From Nicotiana tabacum (Eukaryota > Streptophyta > Magnoliopsida > Solanales > Solanaceae), in contig NC_134102.1 of the NCBI RefSeq assembly GCF_000715075.1, positions 95,683,766-95,747,765 on the forward strand: 64,000 nt of DNA. The letters are read 5' to 3'. Shown in pieces: positions 27,401-39,319 of the stretch; within the stretch, counting starts at the first letter, position 1, and the number at the start of each line of letters is the position of its first letter. The position numbers were made by a program, and so were the translations under genes. Below the pieces are notes generated by a model. The model had not been told where the DNA came from, did not search any database, and saw only the letters and a program-made list of their open reading frames with translations.

Positions 27401-27719
27401 CGCGTTCGCGAAAGTCCTCTTGCGAACGCGAAGAGTAAACTGATGAGGTAGGGATTTCTTATTCGCGAACACGAAGGCTTGGTCGCGAACGCGAAGCGAT
27501 GGGGGTGTTACCCTTCGCGAACGCGACAAGCCCATCGCGAACGCGTAGTGTTAGGCATTGGGGAGGGGGAGTCAGCCGTTCCTTCGCGAACGCGAGAAAT
27601 GCCTCGCGAACGCGAAGGCCAGGGGAGAGTAACCATCGCGAACGCGAGCTGGGTCTCGCAAACGCGAAGGCTTGGCAGCCAGTACCCTTCGCGAACGCGA
27701 CAGTGCTCTCGCGAACGCG
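27401..27719 (+). repeat. CGC-N4-GCG motif array in LTR A1
   Basis: Twelve copies of a 10-bp motif, mainly CGCGAACGCG, form six pairs: 27401/27421, 27464/27484, 27516/27536, 27585/27605, 27637/27657, 27690/27710. Every pair is exactly 20 bp start to start, with six different 10-bp spacers. Flanks are mirrored (CCTT before, AAGG after) in several pairs. Confidence 0.92.
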
Positions 27720-28594
27720 ATGAACACTGTCACCCAACACTTAACAGAATCCTAAAAAACGGGAATTTTGCCAAAAAATTCATTTTCTCAAAATCCAAAC
27801 GGTGAGAGGTGATTTTTCAAGAGTCATTTCTTCCCCAAATTATTGGTAAGTAATTCTAAACCATTTTATTTCAATTACCCATTACATTTATTAAATTATC
27901 AACCTAAAATCTAGAGTTTTCATGGTAGAATTAAGGGTTAGGGTAGAAACTAGAAATTTCGGAAATTTGGGGATTTAGACCTCAATTTGAGGTCGGATTC
28001 CAAAACCAATTATATATTCGGGCTCGGGGGTGAATGGGTAAATGAATTTGGGTTCGAACCTCGAATTTTGACCAAGCGGGCCCGAGGTCGATTTTTTGAC
28101 TTTTTGGAGAAAAAATTGAGAAATTTAATTTATGCAATATAATTGATTCCTTTAGCAGTATTTGATATTATTGAGTCATTTTTGAATAGATACGAGTGAT
28201 TTGGAGGTGAATCCCAAAGGAAAAGCTGTGATTGAGAATTAAGTGGCCTTCGGAGCGAGGTAAGTGTTGTGTCTAACCCTAACTTGAGGGAATTCGGAAC
28301 CTTAGATTACTTGCTAAGTGAAATTCATGTGAGCGGCGTATATGTGAGGTGACGAGTACCTGTTTTTTATGTTTCTCTATTTTTCTTGTATTGTCTCATT
28401 CCTATGCCTAATTGCTACGTGTTATACTAGTGTTGTTCAATTTATCGTTCTTATTATGTTTACGAACTTTCTGGTGATAATTGAGTTTTTTTTATTTCAA
28501 GTTGAGATTGATATTATGGAACCAAATGTTAAACTAAAGTTTGTACTTGTTAGTCTATCTCCATGTTGTTATTTATGCATTGCATTATTGTAAG

Positions 28595-28920
28595 GGAGAG
28601 TGTTAATGCACGAAGGGTGATGCCGTGCCATATTGTGAGTGCTAATGCATGAAGGGTGATGCCGTGCCATATTGTGAGTGTTAATGCACGAAGGGTGATG
28701 TCGTGCTATATTGTGAGTGTTAATGCACGAAGGGTGATGTCGTACCATATTGTGAGTGTTAATGCACGAAGGGTGATGCTGTGCCACATTATGAGTGTTA
28801 ATGCACGAAGGATGATGTTGTGCCATGATATGAGAGTTAATTCACAAAGGGTGATGCCGTGCCGTTTCTATTAATTTTATGGTGAGATTGAGAGTAAAAG
28901 CACGAAGGATGATGCCGTGT
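28595..28920 (+). repeat. Tandem repeat in LTR A1, about 42-bp unit
   Basis: About seven copies of a unit containing GCACGAAGGGTGATGCCGTG, separated by CATATTGTGAGTGTTAAT-like sequence. Each unit starts GCACG and its core ends CGTGC, so it can form a short stem. The corresponding array in A2 is at 39320-39610. Confidence 0.85.
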
Positions 28921-29605
28921 ATTTTTCCTTATTATATTCACTATTCCTGTTGATTCATGGTATATTGACTGCTCCGGCGATCATTCTGTTGTAGTTCTTT
29001 ATTTTGTATTCCCCTCAGTATGTTCCCCTCCCGAAAATTCTTGTTTAGTTTTTCATTCCTGTTATTTGTATATACACTGTTAAATTGTACAGGTTGATTT
29101 GTAGGTGCCTTGCCTTAGCCTCGTCACTATTTCGTCGAGGTTAGGATCGACACTTACCAGTACATGGGGTCGGTTGTACTGATACTGCACTCTGCACTTT
29201 CTGTGCAGATTTTGATACCGGCTCGGGTTGATCGAGATTTTGCTATTGGTCCGCTGTCCAGAGACTCAAGGTAGATCTGTCGGCGTTCACAGACCTTGAA
29301 GTGCCAGTCTATCTTTTATGTTCTACTGTTTTTTTCATTCAAACAGTTGTCGGTGTTTACAGACTATTACTTGTAGCAAATTCTAGAATGCTCGTGAATT
29401 GTGACTCAAGATCCGGGTGGTAGTAATTAATACAGTTTTATGATATTCCGCACTTATTATATTTTATCTTAGTTAATTATTATTAATTACTGAATGGGAA
29501 TAAGGAATTGGTTTAATGATTCTCTAACGTTGACTTGCCTAACAAGTGAAATGTTAGGCGCCATCACGGTCCCGTCGGTGAGAAATTTCGGATCGTGACA
29601 ATTAT

Positions 29606-31257
29606 TTTCCTAAATCTTCACATATTTATACTACCAATAACTGCGAATGTTGTACACAAGCAAAAATCACTAAGTCACCTTTTAAATCGGTTTTTAAAAC
29701 GACATCTCTTTTAGAATTTGTGCACACTGATTTATGCGACAATAAAGATCATTTGACTAGAGGGGTAAAAGATATTTTATGACTTTTATTGACGATTTTC
29801 AAAATATACATATATTTATTTGCTTAAAACGAAAGATGAGACTTTTGAAAAATTTAAAATCTTTAAAGAAGAAATAGAAAATAAGACTAATAAGAAAATT
29901 AAAAGGATAAGATCAGATACAGGTGGATAATTTCTTTCTACCCAATTTATTTTATTTTGTGAACAACATGGAATAGTAAGAGAATTTTCTGCTCCCAACT
30001 CTCCTCCACAAAAATGGAGTTGCCGAAAGGAAAAATAGGACACTTTTAGAGATGGTTAGTGCAATGCTTCTACATTCTAAGTTGCCTTACAGTTTTTGGG
30101 GTGAAGCTCTATATACTGCATGTCATATAACTAATAGAATTTTGCAAAAAGGACAAGATAAATCACCTTATGAGTTGCTTATAAATAGAAAATCAAATAT
30201 AAGTTATTTTAAAGTTTGGGGATGCATTGCATATGCATTAGATGCAACACTAAAAAGACCCAAGTTAGGTAGCAAGGCAATTAAATCTATTTTCTTGGGC
30301 TATTCCATTCATAGTAAGGCATCTAGATTTCTTAATTTGCATACTAACAATGTGTTTGAATCTGTTCATGCTATTTATTTTGAGCATTTAACTATTAAAG
30401 TTGCTAATTCATTAGAACTAGAGAAAGATTTGTCAAATGAATTAGAAACATATGTTCAAACAAGAGATGATGTAGCTTCTACTTCTTTACCCGTACCTGT
30501 AAGGTACTCTTCTCCTAGCACACATGCAAATACAATTAGTTCTGAATCTATTGAGGTAAGGAGCAGTAAGAGACGTAGGATAGAAAAAGATCTAGGTCCT
30601 AGAATGTTTACATATTCAATAGAAGAGGATCCTAGAACCTATCAAGAAGCTATGTCACTACCCGATGCTAATCTTTGGAAAAAGGCTATGGATGATGAAA
30701 TTAAATCTATTCATGATAATAATACATGGACTTTGGCAGAACTTCCTCCTAATACTATGATTATTGGTTACAAATGGGTTCTGAAGAAGAAACTTAAAGC
30801 TGATGGAAGTATAGATAGATATAAAGGAAGATTAGTAGCAAAAGGTTATAGCCAGAAAGAAGGTTTTGACTACTTTGAAACATTTTCTCCGGTTACTAAC
30901 ATTACTACTATTAGAGTCATGTTTGCTACTGCTTCCATGTATAATTTGGAAGTACATCATATGGATGTCAAAACAACATTTTTCAATGGTGAGTTACATG
31001 ACGAAATTTACATTCAACAACCTGAAGGTTATGTCGTGAGTGAAGAAAAACACAAGGTATGTAAACTCAACAAATTTTTATATGGTCTTAAACAAGCACC
31101 TAGACAATGGTATGGAAAATTTAAAAAGGAGATAAGATCTATTGGCTTTAAATGTAGTAAAGCAGAAAATTGTGTTTTTTTTATAAATGCAATGACGATC
31201 ATAAAGTTCTTATTACTTTATATGTTGACGATTTACTTATATTTGGTTCTAACATAG
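29606..31257 (+). pseudogene. Copia-A integrase and reverse transcriptase N-terminal part
   Basis: Reading resumes after the solo LTR. The integrase shows HTDLC (first Asp) and IRSDTGG with the next codon pair reading a stop instead of Glu-Phe. A long open frame from 30052 covers the integrase C-terminal part (LPYSFWGEALYTACHITNRI, FKVWGCIAY) and the RT start: WKKAMDDEIKSI, TWTLAELPP, GYKWVLKKKLKADGSIDRYK, ARLVAKG-like RLVAKGYSQKEG, and LYGLKQAPRQWY. The frame shifts near 31180 just before the YVDD box. Confidence 0.92.
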
Positions 31258-32166
31258 CATATGTTAATGAAACCAAAAAATTTCTTATGCAAATCTTTGA
31301 TATCAAAGATTTAAGTTCTGTAGATGTGATATTAGGTATTAGAGTAATTAGAAAAGAAAAAGAATTTATTCTTACACAGTCACATTATATTGAAAAATTG
31401 CTTAAAAAATTTAATTTTGTAGATTGTAAACCTAGTAAAACTCCTATTGATCCTCATATCAATTTAACGCCTAACGCCGATGAACCTATTAATCAAGGAG
31501 AGTATGCTAAAATAATTGATAGTTTAATGTATGTGATGAATAGTACTAGACCAGACAATGCATGTGTTGTTGGTATGTTGAGTAGATTTACTAGCAATCC
31601 TAGTCATGAGAATTGGAAAGCTATTAGCAAATTAATGAGATATTTGAAGCATACATTAAACTATGGTTTACATTATAAGTGTACTTCTTCTGTTCTGGAA
31701 TGTTGCAGTGATGTCAACTGGGCTTCCGATAGAAGCAACTCTACGTCTACTAGTGGCTGGTTACTCACTGTAGGAGGAGATATAATGGCTTGGTCCTCTA
31801 AGAAACAATCTATCGTCTATGGAATCTGAATTTATATCTATGTCTCTTGCTAGCAGACATATTCTATGGATTAGGAGATTCATGAAGTGCATACCATTTA
31901 TTAATATTGTTAAAGGACCTATTACTTTATATTGTGATAATCAAGCTGCAATTCACAATACAAAGAATGAGAGGATGTCTGGCAATAGCAAGCATATTGC
32001 AATGAGATACAATCATGTGAGAAGTCTTGTGAAGAAAGGTAAAATTTCTGTTGAATATCTTCCAACTAATTAGATGTTGGCAGATCCTCTCACAAAACCT
32101 TACGAGCTTTATGATGAAAATTTGCAACCACTTTCGCGCTATAGCGGTCTTCCCATACATACTTGA
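31170..32166 (+). pseudogene. Copia-A reverse transcriptase C-terminal part and RNase H
   Basis: The catalytic box YVDD is encoded at 31221-31232. Then follow DLSSVDVILGIRV, SHYIEKLLKKF, YAKIIDSLMYVM and the RNase H region (CCSDVNWASDRSNSTSTSGW, then ESEFISMS, LYCDNQAAIHN, SKHIAMRYNHVR, ADPLTKP). There is a frameshift near 31820 and a stop at 32071. No 3' LTR follows; the element ends shortly after 32166 against CACTA sequence. Confidence 0.92.
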
Positions 32167-32244
32167 TCTATATTTCAAAAGTTAAATATTAGATGGAAAC
32201 ATCATAAATATAAATTATTAAACTGTTTAAAAGAATATTTATAC

Positions 32245-33063
32245 CTTAAATTGATTGAAAATTTGCTTCTTCAGCGAGAATGGGCAATCAGTCCAAGTCG
32301 CATAAGGGCCATCATAAAGCTTTCTGATGGCATTGGTGATTATCTTCGTAGTCTTATTACCCGGCCCGAACCTGCAATTTAACAATAAAAATACATTAAT
32401 ATCTTAGTAAAAATGTTACAAATCAATAGATGCAAAAATAATGAATAACACTTACCCATCACCCTCAGGGATTATGATGATCCTGCCATATAGATCATAA
32501 TGCACTACCTCATCATCACCATCCGAAGCATGTGTATCAGAGGCATGTGAATACGGTGTAGGCAAGTCAGAGCTACTGCCTAGCAGATGAAGGCCTGCAA
32601 TAGATGGAGTCGATGATGAAGATGGTTGCGATCCCTGTGACTGCGACATAGCTGGATGCGACCCAAGTGGATGTGATACTGATGGCTGTGAGCCGAGTGG
32701 TTGTGACCCGAGTGGCTGTGACATGGATGGATGTGATCCATGTGACTGTGATATGTAGGGATGTGATCCATATGGATGTGATGTAGATGGTTGCGATGCA
32801 GATGACTGTGAGGCAGATGGACTGTATGTCGGACGTATAGTCCTATGGCCCTGTGATAGAAGGCCTGGTGTCTGAATGAAGGTGTACGACTCGTGATGTT
32901 GTGACAGCTAAGTATAGCCGTGTGGTGGAGGATAAGACATAGGCATCTCTGAAAAGGGTGGACAAGAGGGACTATTATTTTCTACCCTCCTTTTTCCCTT
33001 CCTACCCTTTTCTCGACCTCGAAAACTAATAGGGTCATTGTTACCTTGACCCTTGCCTGCCAT
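32245..33063 (-). pseudogene. CACTA TNPA-like (Ptta/En/Spm) gene, truncated
   Basis: Exon 1 (33063-32456) starts MAGKGQGNNDPISFRGREKG and then becomes low-complexity, rich in Ser, His, Gln and Pro, with repeats such as SQPLGSQPLGS. It carries a stop (TAG, 32910-32908). A donor GTAAG at 32455 joins an acceptor at 32372 to exon 2 (32371-32245), which reads FGPGNKTTKIITNAIRKLYD and then GPYATWTDCPFSLKKQI. This is the signature start of the plant Ptta/En/Spm transposase family. A donor follows at 32244 but later exons are missing. In complete elements this protein binds subterminal repeats. Confidence 0.75.
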
Positions 33064-33228
33064 CTGCATAATATAATACACATTTAGATTGAAACATATA
33101 AGAAACTAGCTATAAAACGAGAGTGCTTTAAAGAAACTAGCCATAAAACGAGAGTGCTTTAAAGAACCAACTTTTTAATCCTCATCGACATATTGTTCCT
33201 CGTTCGAGAATTCTTCATCCTCACTTGT

Positions 33229-33954
33229 TTAAGCTTCATCAGTTGATTCTTCGTCCTCATTTTCTATAATTGTTACTTCATTTATATCAACTTCTTCCAA
33301 TATGCGTTCAGGATGTTCCAAATCATTTTCTAACTGATCGTCCACTATTTGGTGAACACTAGAGATATCGTTTTGATATGCAACATCTAACACATTCTCG
33401 ACTTCCACCCTACCTACGGGCTTAGTTTTTATTACAACCCACCAATCGGACTTATTCTGCCGCAATGGATAAGGAGCATAATACACTTGCCTAACGTTAT
33501 GTGCAATTATGAAAGGATCATAGCGATCATACTCCCTCGTATGATTAACCTCAATTATGTTGTATTGGTGGTGTACTCTTGTACCTCTTGTTGGATTTGG
33601 GTCAAACCACTTGCATCTAAAGAGTATCAATTTCTTATATGGCCAACTTGTATATTCTAGTTGTAATATTTCTTTGACCACACCATAATAGTCAATATCT
33701 CCAACTTGGTTGACATCACCACCTTGAACCCACATCATGTTGTTGTTGCTATTTTTATTTTTAGAGCAATCCTCTATATGAAACTTATAACCATTCACTA
33801 CGTACTTAGACATTGTTGTGACCTGAAGCCCAGGTCCCCAAGATATATCTTTCAAAAATTGATTTACACCATTATTTGGATTATTTACCTACATAGTGTT
33901 AAAAAAATTCATAAGTTAGCACAACTTATGAATCAATTTTTATACATTCACTAC

Positions 33955-34042
<88 letters not shown>

Positions 34043-36842
34043 TTACAAACTGTTTGAACCACGTATCAAATCTCGTATATACAACATCATGGCCAAATTG
34101 ACCCACGAAGTGACTGTGACATATCAAATATTTTTAGTAGTTGCATCAATATGTAGTCACAGTAAATTTTACATTTTGATAACTAATAAATCAATACTTA
34201 CTTGAGAAATGGTACAACTTCGGGACAATTTAGCAACACATGAAGTGTAGCTGACTTGTACTCCATATCACTCAAACTTCTCTTTCTAACATCCTTAGAA
34301 CATCGGCCTGGTTGATTGAATATGGACATTGGTGGATATAATGGATCATTCACACATTCGACCGTGTGCCTATTGGGCCTATTCCTAGAACATGGCACGT
34401 TACTCTCAAAATAATAAGAACAAAAATGTGTAGTTTCCTTTGCAAGATAGGCTTCGCATATAGATCCTTCAATCCTATTCCTCTGCTTAACAAATTGTTT
34501 GCATTTGCCAATTTTCCTACATAATGTCATGTTAACCAAGAACATTCAAATAAAATAGAATATTACATCAAACTTATAATATTACCTCTCAAAGGGATAC
34601 ATCCATCTGCATTGAACAAGCCCTCCAAGTCGTGCCTCGTGTACAAGGTGTATTGGAAGGTGTTCCATCACATCAAAGAAACCACATGGAAATACTTTTT
34701 CCATCTTACTAGAAATTACACGAATGTTCTGATCCATCCGAAGTAGGTTTTTTTCCCTTAATGTGGTAGAACACAAGTCTTTGAAAAATAAACTAATCTC
34801 TGTGATGAGTTTCTAGATTTTTTCAGGCAAACCACAAAATGCAATAGGCACTAAGGTCTCCATGAAAACATAGCAGTCATGACTTTTCAAATGGCTCAAC
34901 TTCCCTACCTCCATATATACTTTTTTTCCAAGATTCGATGCATAACCCTCAGGCATCTTCAATTTTGTAACCCAATCACAAATTTGTCGTCTTTTCTCCA
35001 AAGTGAATGTGTAACTTGCTTTGGGCTTGAACACCTTACCATTATTTGCTGTCTACAAGTATAATTCAGGCCGCCTGCAATATTCTTGTAAGTCCATTCT
35101 AGCCTTCGGGTTATCTTTTGTCTTACCTTTAACATCTATCACTGTGTTGAACAAATTGTCAAAATAATTCTTCTCAATATGCATGACATCAAGATTGTGT
35201 TGGAGAAAATTATCCTTCCAATAAGGCAACTCCCAAAATATACTCTGTTTTGTCCAATTATGATTAACACCATATATGGGGAATCTATAAGGTGGAGCCT
35301 CAGTAACTTAACTGAAGTTCTAGACCCTCTCCCAAATTTCCTCACCAGAAAGTATCGGAGGTGGAGAATCATATTCCACTTTATTCTTTTTGGGTGCATT
35401 TTTCATCCTTCTAAACTCATGATCATCAGGCAAGAATTGACGGTGACAATCAAACCATGATTGTTTTCGGCCATGTTTCAAAGTGAACGCTTTACTATTT
35501 TCTATATAGTAAGGACAAGCTAGCTTCCCAGCAGTCATCCACCCAGACAACATTCCATACGCAGGAAAATCGTTAATAGTCCATATTAAATTAGTATGCA
35601 AATTGAAATTCTGCTTGGTTGATATGTCATATATTTCAACACCATCATACCACAATTGTTTTAGCTCATCAATCAAAGGTTGCAAATATACATCAATCAA
35701 ACTTTTCGGATTACGTGTACCGGTGATAATATAATTTTAGAATATATATGGACTAGTCATACACAACTCAGGTGGTAGATTATAAGGTGTAAGAAAGCCA
35801 GGCCAACATGAATATGGTGTCGCAGATATAGAAAAAGGCATGAAGCCATCCGCACACAGACCTAACCAAATGTTCCTTGGTTCACTAGCAAAATCTGGAT
35901 ATGTCCTATCAAAGTTCTTCCAAGCTTCTCCATCTGAAGGATGACACGTAACACTAGGTGGTCTTCTATTTTCAAAGTGCCATCTCATATGAGGAGCATA
36001 ACTCATCGACGCATATAACCTCTTTAACCTAGGTATAAGAGTTAAATAATGTATCGCCTTGACAACGACCATATTCCCGCTGAAAAGCCTCTTGAAACGA
36101 GGCTTTTCGCAAAATTTACAACTGTCTAAAGTTGCATCATCTTTATAATATAACATGCAACCATCTTCACAACAATCAATTCTCATTGACGAAAGTCCTA
36201 ACTTAGAAACCAATCTCTTTGCCTTATAGAAATCACCAGGTAAGTTGATATTAGGGTCAACTAGTTCACTCATAAGGTCAATGAAAGAGTCCATGGCTGC
36301 TTGAGAAATATTACAATCAGATTTGATACTTAGTAATCTAACTGCAACAGACAACTCAGAGTGCGGACTTCTTTCACGTAGTGGACGACTAGCTTCCTCT
36401 AACTATTCATAAAAATGTTTGCGTCATCATTAGGAGTTTGTTCAACATTTTCATTGGGCTCACCCCCGAAGTGCATCCCAAAAGCATCCACAACCATATC
36501 CTGAATTCTAGAATCAAGATTTGTATTCTCCACCGACCTACTACTTTCACCAACAACCATATTATGATATATCCCACGGCTACCATCGATCTCTCCATGA
36601 TTAGTCCACACAAAATAATTCTCTATAAACCCCTTTCTATAAAGATGAAGCTTATCTTCCTCCGATTTTTTAAACTTCATACAATCGCACCTGACACAAG
36701 GGCACCTAATTACTCCTTCACTTTGGTATAGTGGAAGTGACATTGCATGTCTAATAAAGTCATCAACCCCTTCTACAAAATCCTCCCGCAATTCCCGCCG
36801 ATTAGGATAATTCCTATTGTACATCCAAGTATGATGTTCCAT
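33229..36842 (-). pseudogene. CACTA TNP2-like transposase, broken
   Basis: Pieces in transcription order: 36842-36399, the transposase-associated N-terminal domain (MEHHTWMYNRNYPNRRELRE, CPCVRCDC zinc-like cluster); 36354-35737, Transposase_21 start (CCEDGCMLYYKDD, CKFCEKPRFKR, MRWHFENRRPP); 35700-35139, middle (WTINDFPAYGMLSGW, CPYYIENSKAF); 35034-34813; 34776-34198, DUF4218-like (FFDVMEHLPIHLVHEARLGG, QCRWMYPFER); and after an intron (34046-33889) the DUF4216-like end (33888-33229: YYGVVKEILQLEY, FRCKWFDP, DPFIIAHNVRQVYY) with an acidic tail. Stops and frameshifts between pieces make it inactive. The domain order is that of plant TNP2. Confidence 0.88.
33955..34041. repeat. (GT)n(AT)n microsatellite in TNP2 intron
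   Basis: About seven GT units followed by about 36 AT units. It fills over half of the 158-bp intron 34046-33889 and abuts the donor site (GTAAGT, 34046-34041). Confidence 0.95.
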
Positions 36843-36849
36843 CTATACA

Positions 36850-38200
36850 AATAAAACAAGAACAAATTAATTTATTCTATAATTATAAATTAATTATATC
36901 TTTTTTAGTTAATTCAAGATAATTATTTTTTCCTAATTAAGCCAATTTATATCCTAAAAATTCAATTCATATCCTAAAAGTTCAATTCATATCCTAAAAG
37001 TTCAATTCACAAGAACAAATCCTAAAAACTAAAATTTCAATTCATATCCTGCGAGTTTAAACATAAACTAACTAAACTAAAGAAATTCAACTCATACCCT
37101 AAAAGTTCGATTCACAAGAACAAATTAATTTATTTTACAACTATAAATTAATTATACCTTTTTTAGTTAATTCAAGATAATTATTTTTTCCTAATTATAC
37201 CAATTTATATCCTAAAAGTTCAATTCATATCCAAAAGGTCCAATTCATATCCTAAAAGTTCAATTCATATCCTACGAGTTTAAACATAAACTAACTAAAC
37301 TAAAGAAATTCAACCCATACCCTAAAAGTTCGATTCACAAGAACAAATTAATTTATTCTACAATTATAAATTAATTATATCTTTTTTAGTTAATTCAAGA
37401 TAATTATTTTTTTCTAATTACACCAATTTATATCCTAAAAGTTCAATTCATATCCAAAAGGTCCAATTCATATCCTAAAAGTTCAATTCATATCCTAAAA
37501 ATTCAATTCACAAGAACAAATCCTAAAAACTAAAAGTTCAATTCATATCCTACGAGTTTAAACATAAACTAACTAAACTAAAGAAATTCAACCCATACCC
37601 TAAAAGTTCGATTCACAAGAACAAATTAATTTATTCTATAATTATAAATTAATTATATCTTTTTTTAGTTAATTCAAGATAATTATTTTTTCCTAATTAC
37701 ACCAATTTATATCTTAAAAGTTCAATTCATATCCAAAAGGTCCAATTCATATCCTAAAAGTTCAATTTATATCCTAAAAGTTTAGTTCATATCCTAAAAA
37801 TTCAATTCATAAGAACAAATCCTAAAAACTAAAAGTTCAATTCATATCCTACGAGTTTAAACATAAACTAAACTAAAGAAATTCAACCCATACCCTAAAA
37901 GTTCGATTCACAAGAACAAATTAATTTATTCTACAATTATAAATTAATTATATCTTTTTTAGTTAATTCAAGATAATTATTTTTTCCTAATTACACCAAT
38001 TTATATCCTAAAAGTTCAATTCATATCCAAAAGGTCCAATTCATATCTTAAAAGTTCAATTCATATCCTAAAAGTTCAATTCACAAGAACAAATCCTAAA
38101 AACTAAAATTTCAATTCATATCCTACGAGTTTAAACATAAACTAACTAAACTAAAGAAATTCAACCCATACCCTAAAAGTTCGATTCACAAGAACAAATC
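36850..38200. repeat. Tandem array with nested short repeats upstream of TNP2
   Basis: About five units of 220-296 bp, each starting CAAGAACAAATTAATTTATT (near 36857, 37115, 37336, 37615 and 37911). Inside each, a sub-repeat of about 20 bp (AAAAGTTCAATTCATATCCT) occurs several times. Unit lengths vary with sub-repeat number. It lies between the putative 5' exon of the TNP2 gene and its first recognised coding piece, so it is probably intronic. Confidence 0.85.
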
Positions 38201-38499
38201 CTAAACCCTAGATTCTAACTAAACTATTCAAGACAATACAAAGTTAATAATTTAATTCTAACTAAACTATTCAAGACAATACAAATTCAAAATTGAAACA
38301 CTCATCAATTAAAACTAATTCATAACTAATTGACTAATTAACAAAACTAATTAGTAAATAAAACTTATTAAAATAAGACCTAAACCCTAATCCTCAATAA
38401 AATGCAATGTTCAAATAATTGAAACACTAATCAATTAAAACTAATTCATAACTAATTAACAAAACCTAGAAATAATAAATAAATGGGCTGTAATTCAAA

Positions 38500-38628
38500 C
38501 CTGGAATTTTTAGGAGGTGAAGAAGGAGAGGGGCGGCAGTGGCAGTGGCAGCAGCGACGGCGACGGTGCGGCAACGGCGGGGGCTGGGCGCTGGCGATGC
38601 GGGATGGGGAATGGGATTTGTGTGAGGG
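38500..38628 (-). other. GC-rich segment, possible CACTA 5' UTR exon
   Basis: A sharply GC-rich stretch (GGC/CGG triplet-like repeats) in an AT-rich setting, upstream of TNP2 and directly at the edge of the solo LTR. A non-coding or short coding first exon is possible but no start is convincing. Confidence 0.35.
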
Positions 38629-39319
38629 TGTCACGACCCGAAATTTCCCACCGACGGGACCGTGATGGAGCCTAACATTTCACTTGCTAGGCAAGCCAAT
38701 GTTAGAAAATTATCAAACCAATTCCTTATTCCCATTCAGTAATTAACAATAACTAACTAAGATGAAATATAATAAGTGCAGAATGTCATAAAACTGTATT
38801 AATTACTACCACCCGGATCTGGAGTCATAATTCACGAACGTTCTAGAATTTACTACAAGTAATAGTCTGAAAGAAATACAACTGTCTGAATAAAAGAAAA
38901 TAGTAGGACACATAAAAGATAGACGGGGACTTCAAGGTCTGTGAACGCCGACAGATCTACCTTGAGTCTCCGGATAGCGGACCAATAGCAAATCTCGATC
39001 AACCTGAGCCGGTATCAAAATCTGCATGAAAAGTGCAGAGTGCAGCATCAGTACAACCGACCCCATGTACTGGTAAGTATCGAGCCTAACCTCGGCGAAA
39101 TAGTGACGAGGCTAGGACAAGACACCCACATATAACCTGGACAATATAATCATGCTAGTGGCAACAACAGTAAGTAAAGCAATAACGCAGAAATAATGGG
39201 AAGGGGACATACAGTGGGGAAATACAACATAAAGAGTGAGAATAATGAAAAGACAGAATTAAACAGAAAATCCTTAAACGAATTGAGTAATTAAAGCAAC
39301 AAAGGAAAACTGTACGACA

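Larger units (their letters stand above)
26665..29600 (+). mobile_element. Solo LTR of gypsy family A (A1), inside copia-A
   Basis: This is 2,936 bp, starting TGTGATGATCC and ending GATCGTGACA (TG...CA), with perfect 5-bp target duplications ATTAT on both sides. No internal region or second LTR exists, so it arose by LTR-LTR recombination. It contains a GC-rich motif array (27401-27719) and a tandem repeat (28595-28920). The reverse-oriented copy A2 at 38629-41512 is the same family. Confidence 0.93.

Noticed and set aside
27173..27805. Several open frames on both strands over the GC-rich island, with repeated Phe-Ala/Arg-Glu-type peptides
   Set aside because: They arise because the repeated motif lacks stops in many frames; both strands are open at once and no homology is recognised.
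28595..28920. Regular repeats resembling a CRISPR array
   Set aside because: The spacers are near-identical, the host is a plant, and the array lies inside an LTR; it is a tandem repeat.
33957..34205. Open frame encoding an Ile-Tyr repeat
   Set aside because: It is the translation of a TA microsatellite inside an intron of the CACTA transposase.
38483..38665. GC-rich frames on both strands
   Set aside because: The stretch is low complexity, at the LTR/CACTA border, and open on both strands; no protein is supported.
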